Below are positions 36,796 through 46,141 of a stretch of DNA of 64,000 nt, in pieces. The DNA is from Vibrio inusitatus. GTDB taxonomy: Bacteria > Pseudomonadota > Gammaproteobacteria > Enterobacterales > Vibrionaceae. Both the position numbers and the translations under genes were made by a program. The notes below the pieces were generated by a model. The model was not told the origin of the DNA and made no database searches. It saw only the letters and a program-made list of their open reading frames with translations. The stretch covers positions 496,001-560,000 of the forward strand of contig AP024878.1 in assembly GCA_024346935.1 (NCBI GenBank), read 5' to 3'. How positions within the stretch are numbered: the first letter of the stretch is position 1; each line of letters begins with the position of its first letter.

Positions 36796-38421
36796 ATGAA
36801 AGAAAACTACCCAGTATTTCGAACCAGTAGCGCACTCTTAGCTGTGCTACTGGTTTTGCCAATTTTAGCTATTTTTTACACCAGTATTGGTGGTGACAAT
36901 GACTTGTTCACCCACCTTTTTGCTACGGTGTTGCCTACCTATGTCTCAAATACCTTTTGGTTGGTATTTGGTGTGATGTTGCTGTCTTTGTTAATTGGTA
37001 TTCCAAGCGCTTGGCTAATGGCCATGTGTCGCCTTCCTTCTGAGAAAATATTGCAATGGGCAATGGTACTGCCGCTGGCAATGCCAGGTTATATCGTCGG
37101 TTACGTGTTTACGGACTGGTTTGATTTTGCAGGCCCTTTGCAGATTTTCCTACGAGACCTTACTGGCTGGGGACCTGGAGATTATTGGTTTCCTGATATG
37201 CGCACCTTAGGTGGCGCTATCTGGGTGTTGTCATTAGTTCTCTATCCGTACATTTACCTGCTGTGTCGCGCTGCATTCATGGAACAAAGCGTAAGTATTT
37301 TGCAATCAGCTAGATTGCTAAAATGTTCGCCGTGGCAAAGTTTTTGGCGTATATCGTTACCAATTATTCGACCTTCAATTGCCGTTGGTTTGTCTCTTGT
37401 AGCGATGGAGGCGATTGGTGATTTTGGTACGGTAAGTTACTTTGCTGTGAATACCCTCACCACTGCTGTATTTGATACTTGGCTTGGTTACTCTAATTTG
37501 GGCGCAGCCGCTAAAATTTCAGCGATTATGCTATTGGTCATTATCCTGCTTATCAGTGCTGAACGTTACAGTCGCCGCAAGCAGAAGCTGTTCCAAAATC
37601 AATTTAATAGTCATGAAAACTTCCGCTATGAACTGAAAGGCTGGAAAAAGTGGGCGGCAGTTACTTGGTGTTGGTCTATTGTTGCGGTTGCTTTTATCTT
37701 CCCGTTACTTCAGCTTTGTCAGTATGCTTATCGTTACTTTTCACAAAGTTGGACGACTCAATTTTATCAATATGCAATGAACAGTCTGCAGGTTTCGGTA
37801 CTGGCGGCATTGATTGCCCTTGTTATCGCGGTTGTACTTAATTTCTATAATCGCCTATCAACCACAACCAGTAGCAATGTGTTCGTACGTTTGGCATCCC
37901 TAGGCTACGCCGTTCCGGGGACTGTTCTTGCGATTGGTGTGATGGTCCCCGTACTAACTGCTGATCATTTCATTAATGATATTGCGAAGGCAATGGATTG
38001 GGGTCGACCTGGACTTATCTTCTCTGGTTCTATGTTCGCCATCGTATTTGCATTTGTTGTACGCTTCTCTGCTGTTGCCATTGGTACTATTGAGAGCAGT
38101 ATGAATAAAGTGTCACCATCATTGGATATGGCTGCTCGTACTATGGGCTGCAACAGTACGCAAATGCTACAGCGTGTGCATATCCCATTGATGAAACGTG
38201 GAGCGTTGATTGCCTTTTTATTGGTGTTTATCGAGTCAATGAAGGAGTTAAATGCGGCATTGCTACTACGACCATTTAACTTTGAAACTCTTGCCACCTA
38301 CGTGTATAACTTTGCCTCTGATGAGCAATTGGAAATCGCGGCGATGCCTGCTGTGCTTCTTGTGCTTGTTGGATTGATCCCGTTAATTATCGTCAACCGT
38401 TCTTTGGAGCAACCACACTAA
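36796..38421 (+). CDS. fbpB: Ferric iron ABC transporter permease
   Basis: This double-length permease (about 541 residues) has two binding-protein-dependent transport domains in tandem, with about 12 membrane helices. Each half carries an EAA-like loop (near residues 155-185 SARLLKCSPWQSFWRISLP and 435-465 AARTMGCNSTQMLQRVHIP) that contacts FbpC. The ATG at 36796 is preferred to the preceding TTG at 36793. It overlaps fbpC by one base (TAATG). Confidence 0.94.
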   Translation: MKENYPVFRTSSALLAVLLVLPILAIFYTSIGGDNDLFTHLFATVLPTYVSNTFWLVFGVMLLSLLIGIPSAWLMAMCRLPSEKILQWAMVLPLAMPGYIVGYVFTDWFDFAGPLQIFLRDLTGWGPGDYWFPDMRTLGGAIWVLSLVLYPYIYLLCRAAFMEQSVSILQSARLLKCSPWQSFWRISLPIIRPSIAVGLSLVAMEAIGDFGTVSYFAVNTLTTAVFDTWLGYSNLGAAAKISAIMLLVIILLISAERYSRRKQKLFQNQFNSHENFRYELKGWKKWAAVTWCWSIVAVAFIFPLLQLCQYAYRYFSQSWTTQFYQYAMNSLQVSVLAALIALVIAVVLNFYNRLSTTTSSNVFVRLASLGYAVPGTVLAIGVMVPVLTADHFINDIAKAMDWGRPGLIFSGSMFAIVFAFVVRFSAVAIGTIESSMNKVSPSLDMAARTMGCNSTQMLQRVHIPLMKRGALIAFLLVFIESMKELNAALLLRPFNFETLATYVYNFASDEQLEIAAMPAVLLVLVGLIPLIIVNRSLEQPH

Positions 38422-39446
38422 TGAGCCGTACCTTAGCCATTAAAGACCTCACCTGTAAGTATGACAACCAGACTGTTCTTGAGTCTTTGTCTTTAAAGGT
38501 TAAACAGGGAGAAATTGTCTGTTTGCTGGGGGCTAGCGGTTGTGGGAAAACCACACTGCTTAAGGCAATATCAGGTTTGCTACCCTTAACAAAGGGGTAT
38601 ATTGAACTTAACGGTAACGTTATTGATGATGGTAAGCATTGGATAGCACCAGAACAACGAAATATTGGGATGATCTTTCAAGATTATGCGTTGTTTCCAC
38701 ACCTTACAGTGGCCGAGAATATCTGTTTTGGTATTCAAGAGTTGGCGAAAGAGGTGCAAAAAGAACGTGTCTTGCAGATGCTTGAAATGGTACACCTACA
38801 GGAACTCGGTGATCGTTATCCACACCAATTGTCTGGTGGTCAACAACAGAGAGTGGCGATTGCGCGTTCTCTTGCTTATAAACCAGACCTATTACTGCTC
38901 GATGAACCGTTTTCGAATATCGATACCCAAGTGCGCCATAAACTGATTGCTCAGATCCGCTCTATTTTCAAGCAAGCAGGGGTAACGGCTATTTTTGTTA
39001 CCCATAGTAGAGAAGAGGCTTTTGCCTTTGCGGATAAGATGGCAGTGATGAATAAGGGAGTGATAGAGCAGTTTGGTACCGCAAGCGATTTGTATCACAA
39101 TCCATCGAGCCGATTTGTTGCTGACTTCCTTGGCGGTGGCAGTTATTTACCCGGGCGTAGAGTAGAGCAAGGGCTATATCAGACAGCTCTAGGTGTGGTT
39201 AAAGCGCTATCTAAGCAGCAAAGTACAGATGAGCAGGCTCATATATTGTTTAGACCTCAACATCTGCAACTGACTGCAACTCCTGATGGATTAACTAAAG
39301 TATTAGAACAGCAGTTCATGGGTGACCACTTCCGCTATGTTATTGATGTTGATGGACATAAGCTGCTGTCTAGCTCCATAGAACAATTAGACATTGGTAG
39401 TCGAGTTGACGTTACCTTAACCCCAACTCAACTACTGGCTTTTTAA
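38421..39446 (+). CDS. fbpC: Ferric iron ABC transporter ATPase
   Basis: The 341-residue ATPase has Walker A GASGCGKTT, Q-loop FQDYALFPH, signature LSGGQQQRVAIARSLAY, Walker B LLLLDEPFSNID and H-loop VTHSREEAFAFADKMAV. A C-terminal TOBE-like domain (about 240-341, HILFRPQHLQL) follows. It powers FbpB. Its TAA stop interlocks with that of the convergent hexosaminidase gene in a single TTAA (39443-39446), so no gene fits between them. Confidence 0.94.
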   Translation: MSRTLAIKDLTCKYDNQTVLESLSLKVKQGEIVCLLGASGCGKTTLLKAISGLLPLTKGYIELNGNVIDDGKHWIAPEQRNIGMIFQDYALFPHLTVAENICFGIQELAKEVQKERVLQMLEMVHLQELGDRYPHQLSGGQQQRVAIARSLAYKPDLLLLDEPFSNIDTQVRHKLIAQIRSIFKQAGVTAIFVTHSREEAFAFADKMAVMNKGVIEQFGTASDLYHNPSSRFVADFLGGGSYLPGRRVEQGLYQTALGVVKALSKQQSTDEQAHILFRPQHLQLTATPDGLTKVLEQQFMGDHFRYVIDVDGHKLLSSSIEQLDIGSRVDVTLTPTQLLAF

Positions 39447-41326
39447 TAGAAAGGGTTGCGGTAGTGGATATCGCGACCGTCTAATGCTTGCAAATCAATC
39501 TGTAAACGAGATAAGAAATCATCCCAGTCTTTGTTGGTTTCTTTAGTCCACGCTACCTCTGCGATGGCTTGCAACCTTGGGTGCACCATATATTGCAGTC
39601 GCTCAGCACTATCAATCAGTTCACACCATAATCCCGCTTGGATTCCCCACACCTTTTGTTGGATAGGATCGTTAGCCTCAATCTCACTCAATGGACGATA
39701 GTGATAAGCGTGTTTGAGCGGAGTAATGTTCGCCCAATAAAATCCAGACTCAGTGGCATCAAATTCTTGAGCCATATCGAGGTAGGTGTATTGACCTGGC
39801 TGCAGCACCACATCAAAGCCTTTGCGTGCGCATTTTATGGCAGCTTCTTCACTTTGCCATGAATAGATCACGGTTTGTTGGCTAACCTTATCTCCATACT
39901 GAGCCTCTTCCCAGCCAAGCATGCGCTTGCCCAAACTATGTAATTTGTTTTCTACGTAGCGCAGTAGATGTCCTTGCAGTTCTTTCGCATCAGAGTAACC
40001 GTGCTTAGTCATTACTGCTTGGCATTTTTTACTATCCGTCCAAACTCCTTCAGGGACTTCATCAGCACCGATATGTACATAAGGTGCAGGAAACAACTGT
40101 GCCACCTCTTCTAATACTGTATCGAGGAATACATAAGTTCCCTCTAACGCAGGGGAGAGCACGTTGTCGGTATAGTGCTGTACACTGCGGTAGATTGACC
40201 TGTCATCACTATCGAGCAAAAGATGAGGCAGAGCCTTGATCGCCGCTCGGCAGTGACCCGGTATGTCGATCTCAGGGATAACCGTGATCCCACGACGCTT
40301 AGCGTAGGCAATCACCTCTTTTATTTGTTGCTGAGAATAGAAGCCGCCATACTTGGAATCGATGTGTTTGAATTGAGCGGTAAGAGGCAGATCTTTGCCT
40401 CGCCATGCGCCTATATCGGTGAGCTCAGGGAAGGCCTTTATCTCAATGCGCCACCCTTCATCATCGGTGAGATGCCAATGAAAGTGGTTGTATTTATAAC
40501 GGGCAAGTTGATCAATGGTCAACTTCACTTGATCTAGTTCATGAAAGTGTCTGGAACAATCTAGCATCATTCCTCGATAGTCATAGACCGGGCTATCTGA
40601 TATCTGAATGCAAGTGGCTTTCACTCCATTGCCAAGCAGTTGCAATAAAGAAGCAACACCGTGACTAAACCCTTGGGAACCACTGGCAAATAGAGTGATT
40701 GAGTTACGGGACACCTCTAATTGATAAGATTGGTGAGGTAAGCTTTCAAGTTGCTTAAATTCGATTCTGCTTGTTTGATCCCCTAGGGACAAATCAAGTT
40801 CAGGCTTTGCTTCAATCAGCCATAAAACGGCTTCTTCTGCTTGCTTACACTCTGAGAACACGCCTTCTTTTTGGGAAAACTCAAAGACACCAGAGCCAAT
40901 TTGTATCTCTTGAGGCTTAGGAATTATGCCTATGCTTGCCTTGCTTATCATTTTTAAAGGCTGTGCGTTTGATTGTGGCTCTATGAGTTGCAGAGGCGTT
41001 ACATCGACAATGTATTGTTCATGGGTAGTGATAAATGCCTCTAAAATACCATCACATTGTAGCTGTAAAGGCGGAGTTGGCATCTCAAATTCAGTGTTGA
41101 ATAGGTCGCCATTTTCAAGCCTTGGCAGAGACTTTAAAGTGCAAAAGCTACCCACCTGAGAGAGCTCACCTTGAGTAATGCTGTTCGCGTCTAAGAGACG
41201 GGTAATCGAAAAGTAGAGAGTCCAATCTTTAAGTATTAGTGAAGAGTGGTTACTTATCGTCATTGAAAATCGAGTACGTTGCTCAGTTTGGTTTATCACT
41301 TTTAAGTCGAGACGAAATAGGCTCAT
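39443..41326 (-). CDS. Beta-N-acetylhexosaminidase (GH20)
   Basis: The 627-residue glycosidase removes terminal GlcNAc from chitin oligosaccharides. It lacks a signal peptide, so it is cytoplasmic and acts on imported sugars. An N-terminal carbohydrate-binding-like region (about 1-120) precedes the hex-like domain (IGIIPKPQEI) and the GH20 barrel (about 265-600). The barrel has YRGMMLDCSRHF, NHFHWHLTDDEGWR, the catalytic Asp-Glu pair in HIGADEVPEGVW (near 420) and the active-site tryptophans of the YSWQSEE and GIQAGLWCE segments. It corresponds by context to V. cholerae VC0613. The start overlaps the GH9 stop by four bases (ATGA). Confidence 0.92.
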   Translation of the reverse strand: MSLFRLDLKVINQTEQRTRFSMTISNHSSLILKDWTLYFSITRLLDANSITQGELSQVGSFCTLKSLPRLENGDLFNTEFEMPTPPLQLQCDGILEAFITTHEQYIVDVTPLQLIEPQSNAQPLKMISKASIGIIPKPQEIQIGSGVFEFSQKEGVFSECKQAEEAVLWLIEAKPELDLSLGDQTSRIEFKQLESLPHQSYQLEVSRNSITLFASGSQGFSHGVASLLQLLGNGVKATCIQISDSPVYDYRGMMLDCSRHFHELDQVKLTIDQLARYKYNHFHWHLTDDEGWRIEIKAFPELTDIGAWRGKDLPLTAQFKHIDSKYGGFYSQQQIKEVIAYAKRRGITVIPEIDIPGHCRAAIKALPHLLLDSDDRSIYRSVQHYTDNVLSPALEGTYVFLDTVLEEVAQLFPAPYVHIGADEVPEGVWTDSKKCQAVMTKHGYSDAKELQGHLLRYVENKLHSLGKRMLGWEEAQYGDKVSQQTVIYSWQSEEAAIKCARKGFDVVLQPGQYTYLDMAQEFDATESGFYWANITPLKHAYHYRPLSEIEANDPIQQKVWGIQAGLWCELIDSAERLQYMVHPRLQAIAEVAWTKETNKDWDDFLSRLQIDLQALDGRDIHYRNPFY

Positions 41327-43047
41327 TGAGAGTCTCCTGATAATTCATCACTGGTTTGATAGGCAATGGCTAATAGGTACCATGCTGCATGAGGTAGCCA
41401 TTGTTCACCCCAACGCCAATTTTGTTCTAAGTTGTCTGCGTATTCTTCGGGGTTGAACCCGATGCCTGACGGGTTATTGAAGGCTGCGGTAATGCCATTG
41501 CAAATGCCTCCTTTCGCATTGAAAAAACCCAACTCAGGAAGGTAGTCTGGATTGTTGTGTCCGTGTCCATCGAGCATACACATATCATAGGGGTTAAGAC
41601 CAAGAACCCAGTTGAGGGATTGCTGTGCGTAGTTTTTTACTTGAGGAATTAGGTGCTTAGATAGATAAGGCAGTGAAAAATGTGCCATAGCGGCTAGTGA
41701 AGCAAGGCGGGCATTCTCTCCTTGCCACCAATAGCCTGATTCGTTGTCTTGAGCAATAAAAAAGGCATCACGTTTCGCTCCACTAACATCTTTGACATAT
41801 TGTCTAGGATACCCAAAGGGATTCGCCACTTTTTGAGTGATGCTCATCTCAAACATTAGTGATGCGTTGATAGTATCGACTACCTGACTTCTCATTGTTG
41901 TATCTGTCTCAATATCGAGAAAAGAACATAAGGCGATAACTGGCAATCCAGCTTCAGCAGCATGAAAATAAGGGCGAGAGCCATCACTGTTGGCTGACCA
42001 AAAGTGATGGCAATCATTATCACTAGATTGGCGAGCAATTAATCTATTAGCCCAACTGCGTGCTTCGTCTAAATAGTGGGACTTTTGGGTTGTTTTATAG
42101 AGTTCGATACTCGCAAGTAGAGCGCAATATTCATCAATAATGTTTTCAGTGTGATCGTCTAGGTAGTCTTGGTTGTGTTCAATTAGATGCCAGTATCCGA
42201 GCTCTGCTTTTTCCAAATAAGTGGTATTGCTAAACTCGCCACAGTGTTCAAGCCTAGCCGCAGAGGCTAGAGCTGCAATGGACACTCCCGCCCCTTGACG
42301 AAAGCCTGCGTGATAACTATCAAGCTTAATGCCTGCTTGGGTTTTATAGGCGCAGATGTCTCTCTGAGCTGGGTCTTTACTCCATTGATCGAATACCGTC
42401 ATGTAGAAGAAGCCTGTTTCATCTTGCATTCGCACCAGAAAATCAGCGCCAAATAGAGCTTCATCCATCAGACGAGTTTGCGTAAAAGAATGGCAACTTG
42501 GCTCAGTTTTTAACTTGTCTAAACTAGAGAGCAGGTTCCACACCAACATAGGAATCTGCTGCGGGTTCAGATAGTTGGCATAGGATAGGTGACTTAGATA
42601 TTTGCTTACATCGCCAGAAGCATCATACCAACCTCCAGAGATATCCATGGTTTGATCTGAGCCAAATAGTTTCGCTTGTTGATCTGCTTGATCATAAATA
42701 CCACTACAACGCTGAGATTTGAAATAATGCAAAAGATCAGAGAAGGTGCGCTTGAACAGAAGTTGAGGTTGAATCTCAAAAGAGTGTGACGCACTGCCTT
42801 CAAAGCGAATCTGATAAATGCCACTCTTGTTGAGTTGACTAAAGTTAAACGGATAACTCCAACCTATATTCCATTGATCTACTTGTTCACCGGATTGTAG
42901 AGCAATGCGGGCCACCTCTTTTTGGGTCTCGGTATCAACAATACTGACTTGTAATTTATCTGCTGTTTTAAGTGGGTGAGGGGAAAGAAGTACACCTTGT
43001 TTATTGGCCGCAGTGGAATAGCCGATTTGATTGATTAACAACTGCAT
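41323..43047 (-). CDS. GH9 family exo-beta-glucosaminidase-like enzyme
   Basis: This 574-residue cytoplasmic protein (no signal peptide) has an N-terminal immunoglobulin-like domain (MQLLINQIGYSTAANKQGVL, residues 1-95) and the GH9 alpha/alpha barrel (about 100-565). Key parts are GGWYDASGDVSKYLSH, carrying the catalytic aspartates, and the C-terminal NPEEYADNLEQNWRWGEQ with the acid glutamate. Proteins of this Vibrionaceae subfamily (V. cholerae VC0615) act as exo-beta-D-glucosaminidases on imported chitosan fragments rather than on cellulose. It is translationally coupled to the hexosaminidase and follows the transporter genes. Confidence 0.88.
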   Translation of the reverse strand: MQLLINQIGYSTAANKQGVLLSPHPLKTADKLQVSIVDTETQKEVARIALQSGEQVDQWNIGWSYPFNFSQLNKSGIYQIRFEGSASHSFEIQPQLLFKRTFSDLLHYFKSQRCSGIYDQADQQAKLFGSDQTMDISGGWYDASGDVSKYLSHLSYANYLNPQQIPMLVWNLLSSLDKLKTEPSCHSFTQTRLMDEALFGADFLVRMQDETGFFYMTVFDQWSKDPAQRDICAYKTQAGIKLDSYHAGFRQGAGVSIAALASAARLEHCGEFSNTTYLEKAELGYWHLIEHNQDYLDDHTENIIDEYCALLASIELYKTTQKSHYLDEARSWANRLIARQSSDNDCHHFWSANSDGSRPYFHAAEAGLPVIALCSFLDIETDTTMRSQVVDTINASLMFEMSITQKVANPFGYPRQYVKDVSGAKRDAFFIAQDNESGYWWQGENARLASLAAMAHFSLPYLSKHLIPQVKNYAQQSLNWVLGLNPYDMCMLDGHGHNNPDYLPELGFFNAKGGICNGITAAFNNPSGIGFNPEEYADNLEQNWRWGEQWLPHAAWYLLAIAYQTSDELSGDSQ

Positions 43048-43067
43048 AAGTCGTTATTCCTTATAGA

Positions 43068-43092
43068 AAAATAGCCCCCAATAGTGGGGGCC
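43068..43092 (-). terminator. Stem-loop between the second ABC ATPase and the GH9 gene
   Basis: GCCCCCA (43074-43080), an ATAG loop and TGGGGGC (43085-43091), followed on the minus strand by five T after TA. A probable partial terminator that separates transporter and enzyme expression. Confidence 0.7.
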
Positions 43093-43108
43093 AAAATAGA
43101 AGTCACCC

Positions 43109-44104
43109 TTAACCCTCGTGCAAATAACAGCGCACAAAGTGGTTTTCGGACAGTTGAGTGACTTCAGGGAGTTTATCTTTACATTTGTCGGTAGCGTGTA
43201 GGCAACGCCCTGCAAAAGGGCAACCAGCAGACTCTGGAGTCCAAAGGGGTATTTCCCCCTTATTCCCAGCTAATTTTTCATGGATAGATTTAGCTGGATC
43301 GGGCACTGCAGAAACCAACAATTGTGTATACGGGTGTTGCGGATTGGCAATAACCTCGTCGGTATCCCCCCATTCCACCATATGACCTACATACATAACG
43401 GCGATGTCTTCGGCAATGTAACGCGCCGTGGCAATGTCATGAGTGATGTACAGAAGAGACATCTGCTTTTCAAATTTCATCTCTTCCATCAGGTTTAGTA
43501 CGCCAGCTCGAATAGACACATCTAGCATTGAGGTGGGCTCATCAGCGAGTACCACTTCTGCACCTACAGCAATGTTGCGTGCTAGATTTACCCTTTGACG
43601 CTGACCGCCAGAGAGTTGATGAGGAAATTTCTCTGCTGTTTCCTTTGGAGGAATTAAACCAACTTGCTCAAGAAGGTCATAAACACGCTCTTGTAGCTCT
43701 TTCTTGTTCCCTGATGGCACCTTCTTGTGGATCAGAAGTGGTCGAGCAATATGATGAAAGATGTTGTGGGTTGGGTTGAGAGAGCCAAATGGGTCCTGCC
43801 ATACCATTTGCACGCCCTCTCGGTAGCGCATAAGATCAGACTTTTTAGTGATGGTTTGGATATCACGACCACGATATTCGATGCAGCCGTTACTAGGGGC
43901 ATACATTTTGGCAATCATCTTAGCGGTGGTGGATTTACCAGAACCAGACTCACCAACTACGGATAATCCACGGCTCTTATACATCTTAAATGACACGTCA
44001 TTAATGGCTCGCATCATTGGGTTTTTTAGCGCATTGCTACTCACAGGAAAGTCTTTGACTAAGTTCTTGCCTTCAATGAGTAATTCGCCTGTTGCTTTGC
44101 TCAT
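43109..44104 (-). CDS. Chitin-oligosaccharide ABC transporter ATPase, second subunit (DppF-like)
   Basis: The 331-residue ATPase has Walker A VGESGSGKSTTAK, signature LSGGQRQRVNLARNIAV, Walker B VVLADEPTSMLD and the C-terminal oligopeptide-type cysteine region (GCPFAGRCLHATDKC ... RCYLHEG) typical of OppF/DppF. It is the last of the five transporter genes. In this cluster the Opp-type importer takes up (GlcNAc) oligosaccharides, by homology to V. cholerae VC0616-VC0619 (from memory). The start is 18 bases after the stop of its partner ATPase. Confidence 0.92.
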   Translation of the reverse strand: MSKATGELLIEGKNLVKDFPVSSNALKNPMMRAINDVSFKMYKSRGLSVVGESGSGKSTTAKMIAKMYAPSNGCIEYRGRDIQTITKKSDLMRYREGVQMVWQDPFGSLNPTHNIFHHIARPLLIHKKVPSGNKKELQERVYDLLEQVGLIPPKETAEKFPHQLSGGQRQRVNLARNIAVGAEVVLADEPTSMLDVSIRAGVLNLMEEMKFEKQMSLLYITHDIATARYIAEDIAVMYVGHMVEWGDTDEVIANPQHPYTQLLVSAVPDPAKSIHEKLAGNKGEIPLWTPESAGCPFAGRCLHATDKCKDKLPEVTQLSENHFVRCYLHEG

Positions 44105-44122
44105 GTTACTTCTCCATTGGCC

Positions 44123-45109
44123 TTAGCTGACTTCTTGTTGTGCGATAGGCTCACCAAACAGGTGACAGTTTGAAAAGCGTTGATGCTCTATTTGGCGCAG
44201 GTGTGTGGGTACTGTCTTGCATCGCTCTGTGACCTCGGAGCAACGTGCCTGAAAGCGGCAACCTTCTGGGATTTCCAATAAGTTCAATGGATTACCAGGA
44301 ATGCCTGTCAACTTGGTTTTAGGACCAGTGAGTGGAGGGAAAGAGCTCCCTAATCCACGAGTGTAAGGGTGGAAAGGGTGCTCGAGAATTTGCTTGGCAG
44401 GAGCAACTTCAATTAATTCACCGGAATACATAATCCCAATGCGATCTGAGAACTCGACCATCAATGAAAGATCATGGGTGATGAATAAGATAGAAAAGCC
44501 AAACTCTTCTTTTAATGCGTAGATCTTTTGCAAGATCTCTCGCTGTACCACTACATCAAGTGCTGTGGTAGGTTCATCCATAATGATCATCTTAGGGTTC
44601 AAAGCCAAAGCAATTGCAATCACTAATCGTTGACGCATACCGCCAGAGAATTGGTGAGGAAAATCGCTGAGTCGGCTCGGGTGGATATCAACGATCTCCA
44701 GCAATCCCTCAGCACGGTTAATTGCTTGCTCTCGAGTCATGTTAGTGTGACGCATGATTACGTCACAGAACTGCTCTTCGATTGGCAGCACTGGGTTAAG
44801 GGCGTTCATCGCACTTTGAAATACCATAGACATTTCGCTCCAGCGAAACGCTTGCATACGGTCATCACTGTATTGAAGAATATCTTCGCCGTTAAAGATC
44901 ACCTCTCCACCGGAGATAAAAGCTGGTGGCTTATGCAGGCGCATAAGAGAGAAGGCTACGGTGGATTTACCACAACCGGATTCTCCGGCTAGGCCAAACA
45001 CTTCACCGGGAGCAATATCAAAGCTCACGTTATTACACGCTCTTACATCGCCGGCATCGGTAATGTAATCCACACAAAGATTGCGCACAGAAATTAATGG
45101 TTCAGTCAT
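44123..45109 (-). CDS. Chitin-oligosaccharide ABC transporter ATPase, first subunit (DppD-like)
   Basis: The 328-residue ATPase has Walker A LAGESGCGKST, signature FSGGMRQRLVIAIALALNP, Walker B MIIMDEPTTALD and the C-terminal OppD-type cysteines (GCRFQARCSEVTERC, NCHLFGE). It pairs with the following ATPase to power the DppB/DppC-like permeases. Three bases separate it from the DppC-like permease stop, so coupling is tight. Confidence 0.92.
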   Translation of the reverse strand: MTEPLISVRNLCVDYITDAGDVRACNNVSFDIAPGEVFGLAGESGCGKSTVAFSLMRLHKPPAFISGGEVIFNGEDILQYSDDRMQAFRWSEMSMVFQSAMNALNPVLPIEEQFCDVIMRHTNMTREQAINRAEGLLEIVDIHPSRLSDFPHQFSGGMRQRLVIAIALALNPKMIIMDEPTTALDVVVQREILQKIYALKEEFGFSILFITHDLSLMVEFSDRIGIMYSGELIEVAPAKQILEHPFHPYTRGLGSSFPPLTGPKTKLTGIPGNPLNLLEIPEGCRFQARCSEVTERCKTVPTHLRQIEHQRFSNCHLFGEPIAQQEVS

Positions 45110-45111
45110 GA

Positions 45112-46140
45112 TCAGTCTCCGCGCATGATTGGGTGAGTTGGAACTTTAATTGGTTCAGATTTACGTTCTTTTTTGTCTAACTTGGCCATTTTTTTCCAGC
45201 GACGCATACCTTTATGAGAGCGAAGCTGTGGATTAGCAATTTCATCAACCGCAAAGTTAAGTAGAGCTAGGCCTGTGACCAACAGCGTCAGCGCCATACA
45301 AGGTGCGAGTAATTCCCACCAAGCGCCAATCAGCATTGAAGAAGAGGTTTGTACGTTGTAAAGCATAATGCCCCAACTGATAGTGTTGGGATCGCCCATA
45401 CCTAAAAACGATATAGTGGCTTCCATCATGATGGCGTACATCACAGAACCAATGAAACTAGCACCCACAATAGAGATAAGATTTGGCAGTATTTCCACAA
45501 AGATGATCCTAAATGAAGACTCACCCAGTACTTCTGCAGCCTTAACAAACTCTTTTTCGCGTAATGCCAGGGTCTGAGCTCTTACAACGCGAGCCCCCCA
45601 TGCCCAAGAGGTGATCCCTATGATAAGGGCAATGGTTAATGGCCCGGCCTCACCAATAAATGCAGCAACAACGAACAGCAACGGATATTGAGGAATAACT
45701 AGCATGATGTTCATTGCGGCGGTCAGGAATTCATCCACCTTGCCACCAAAGTAGCCCGCGGAAACGCCAATAATAGTGGCAAGAAAACATACAGTGATGC
45801 CCGCACCAAAGCCAACGGCCAAAGATACGCGAGCACCATAGGCTACTTGTGCCCAAACATCTCGTCCCATGCGCGTTGTACCTAAGGTGTGTTCTGCATC
45901 CTTAGACATTCGTAGGGTACGGTTGTCTGTTGCTAGGTTTTGTGCCACCCAACCCTCAGGGTTTGCTTGCGCAGCTTTGACGATCAACCCCGGATATTCG
46001 TGAGGTTTACCTGTGCGTTTATCCGGAGCATGTTGCGTGATCAGCGGTGCAGCAATAGCAATAAATAAGAATGTGCTTAGAATAGCGACGCCAATCATGG
46101 CAACGGTATTGCCTCGAACCAGTTTTAGTATGTCTTTCAT
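45112..46140 (-). CDS. Chitin-oligosaccharide ABC transporter permease (DppC-like)
   Basis: The 342-residue permease has six membrane helices. The Opp/Dpp N-terminal helix (about 12-35) is followed by a long periplasmic loop with HTLGTTRMGRDVWAQVAYGARVSLAVG, the classic DppC motif. An EAA loop (KAAEVLGESSFRIIFVEILP) contacts the ATPase. The C-terminal tail is unusually long and basic (KKMAKLDKKERKSEPIKV). It sits one base after the DppB-like gene's stop. Confidence 0.92.
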   Translation of the reverse strand: MKDILKLVRGNTVAMIGVAILSTFLFIAIAAPLITQHAPDKRTGKPHEYPGLIVKAAQANPEGWVAQNLATDNRTLRMSKDAEHTLGTTRMGRDVWAQVAYGARVSLAVGFGAGITVCFLATIIGVSAGYFGGKVDEFLTAAMNIMLVIPQYPLLFVVAAFIGEAGPLTIALIIGITSWAWGARVVRAQTLALREKEFVKAAEVLGESSFRIIFVEILPNLISIVGASFIGSVMYAIMMEATISFLGMGDPNTISWGIMLYNVQTSSSMLIGAWWELLAPCMALTLLVTGLALLNFAVDEIANPQLRSHKGMRRWKKMAKLDKKERKSEPIKVPTHPIMRGD

Positions 46141-46141
46141 A

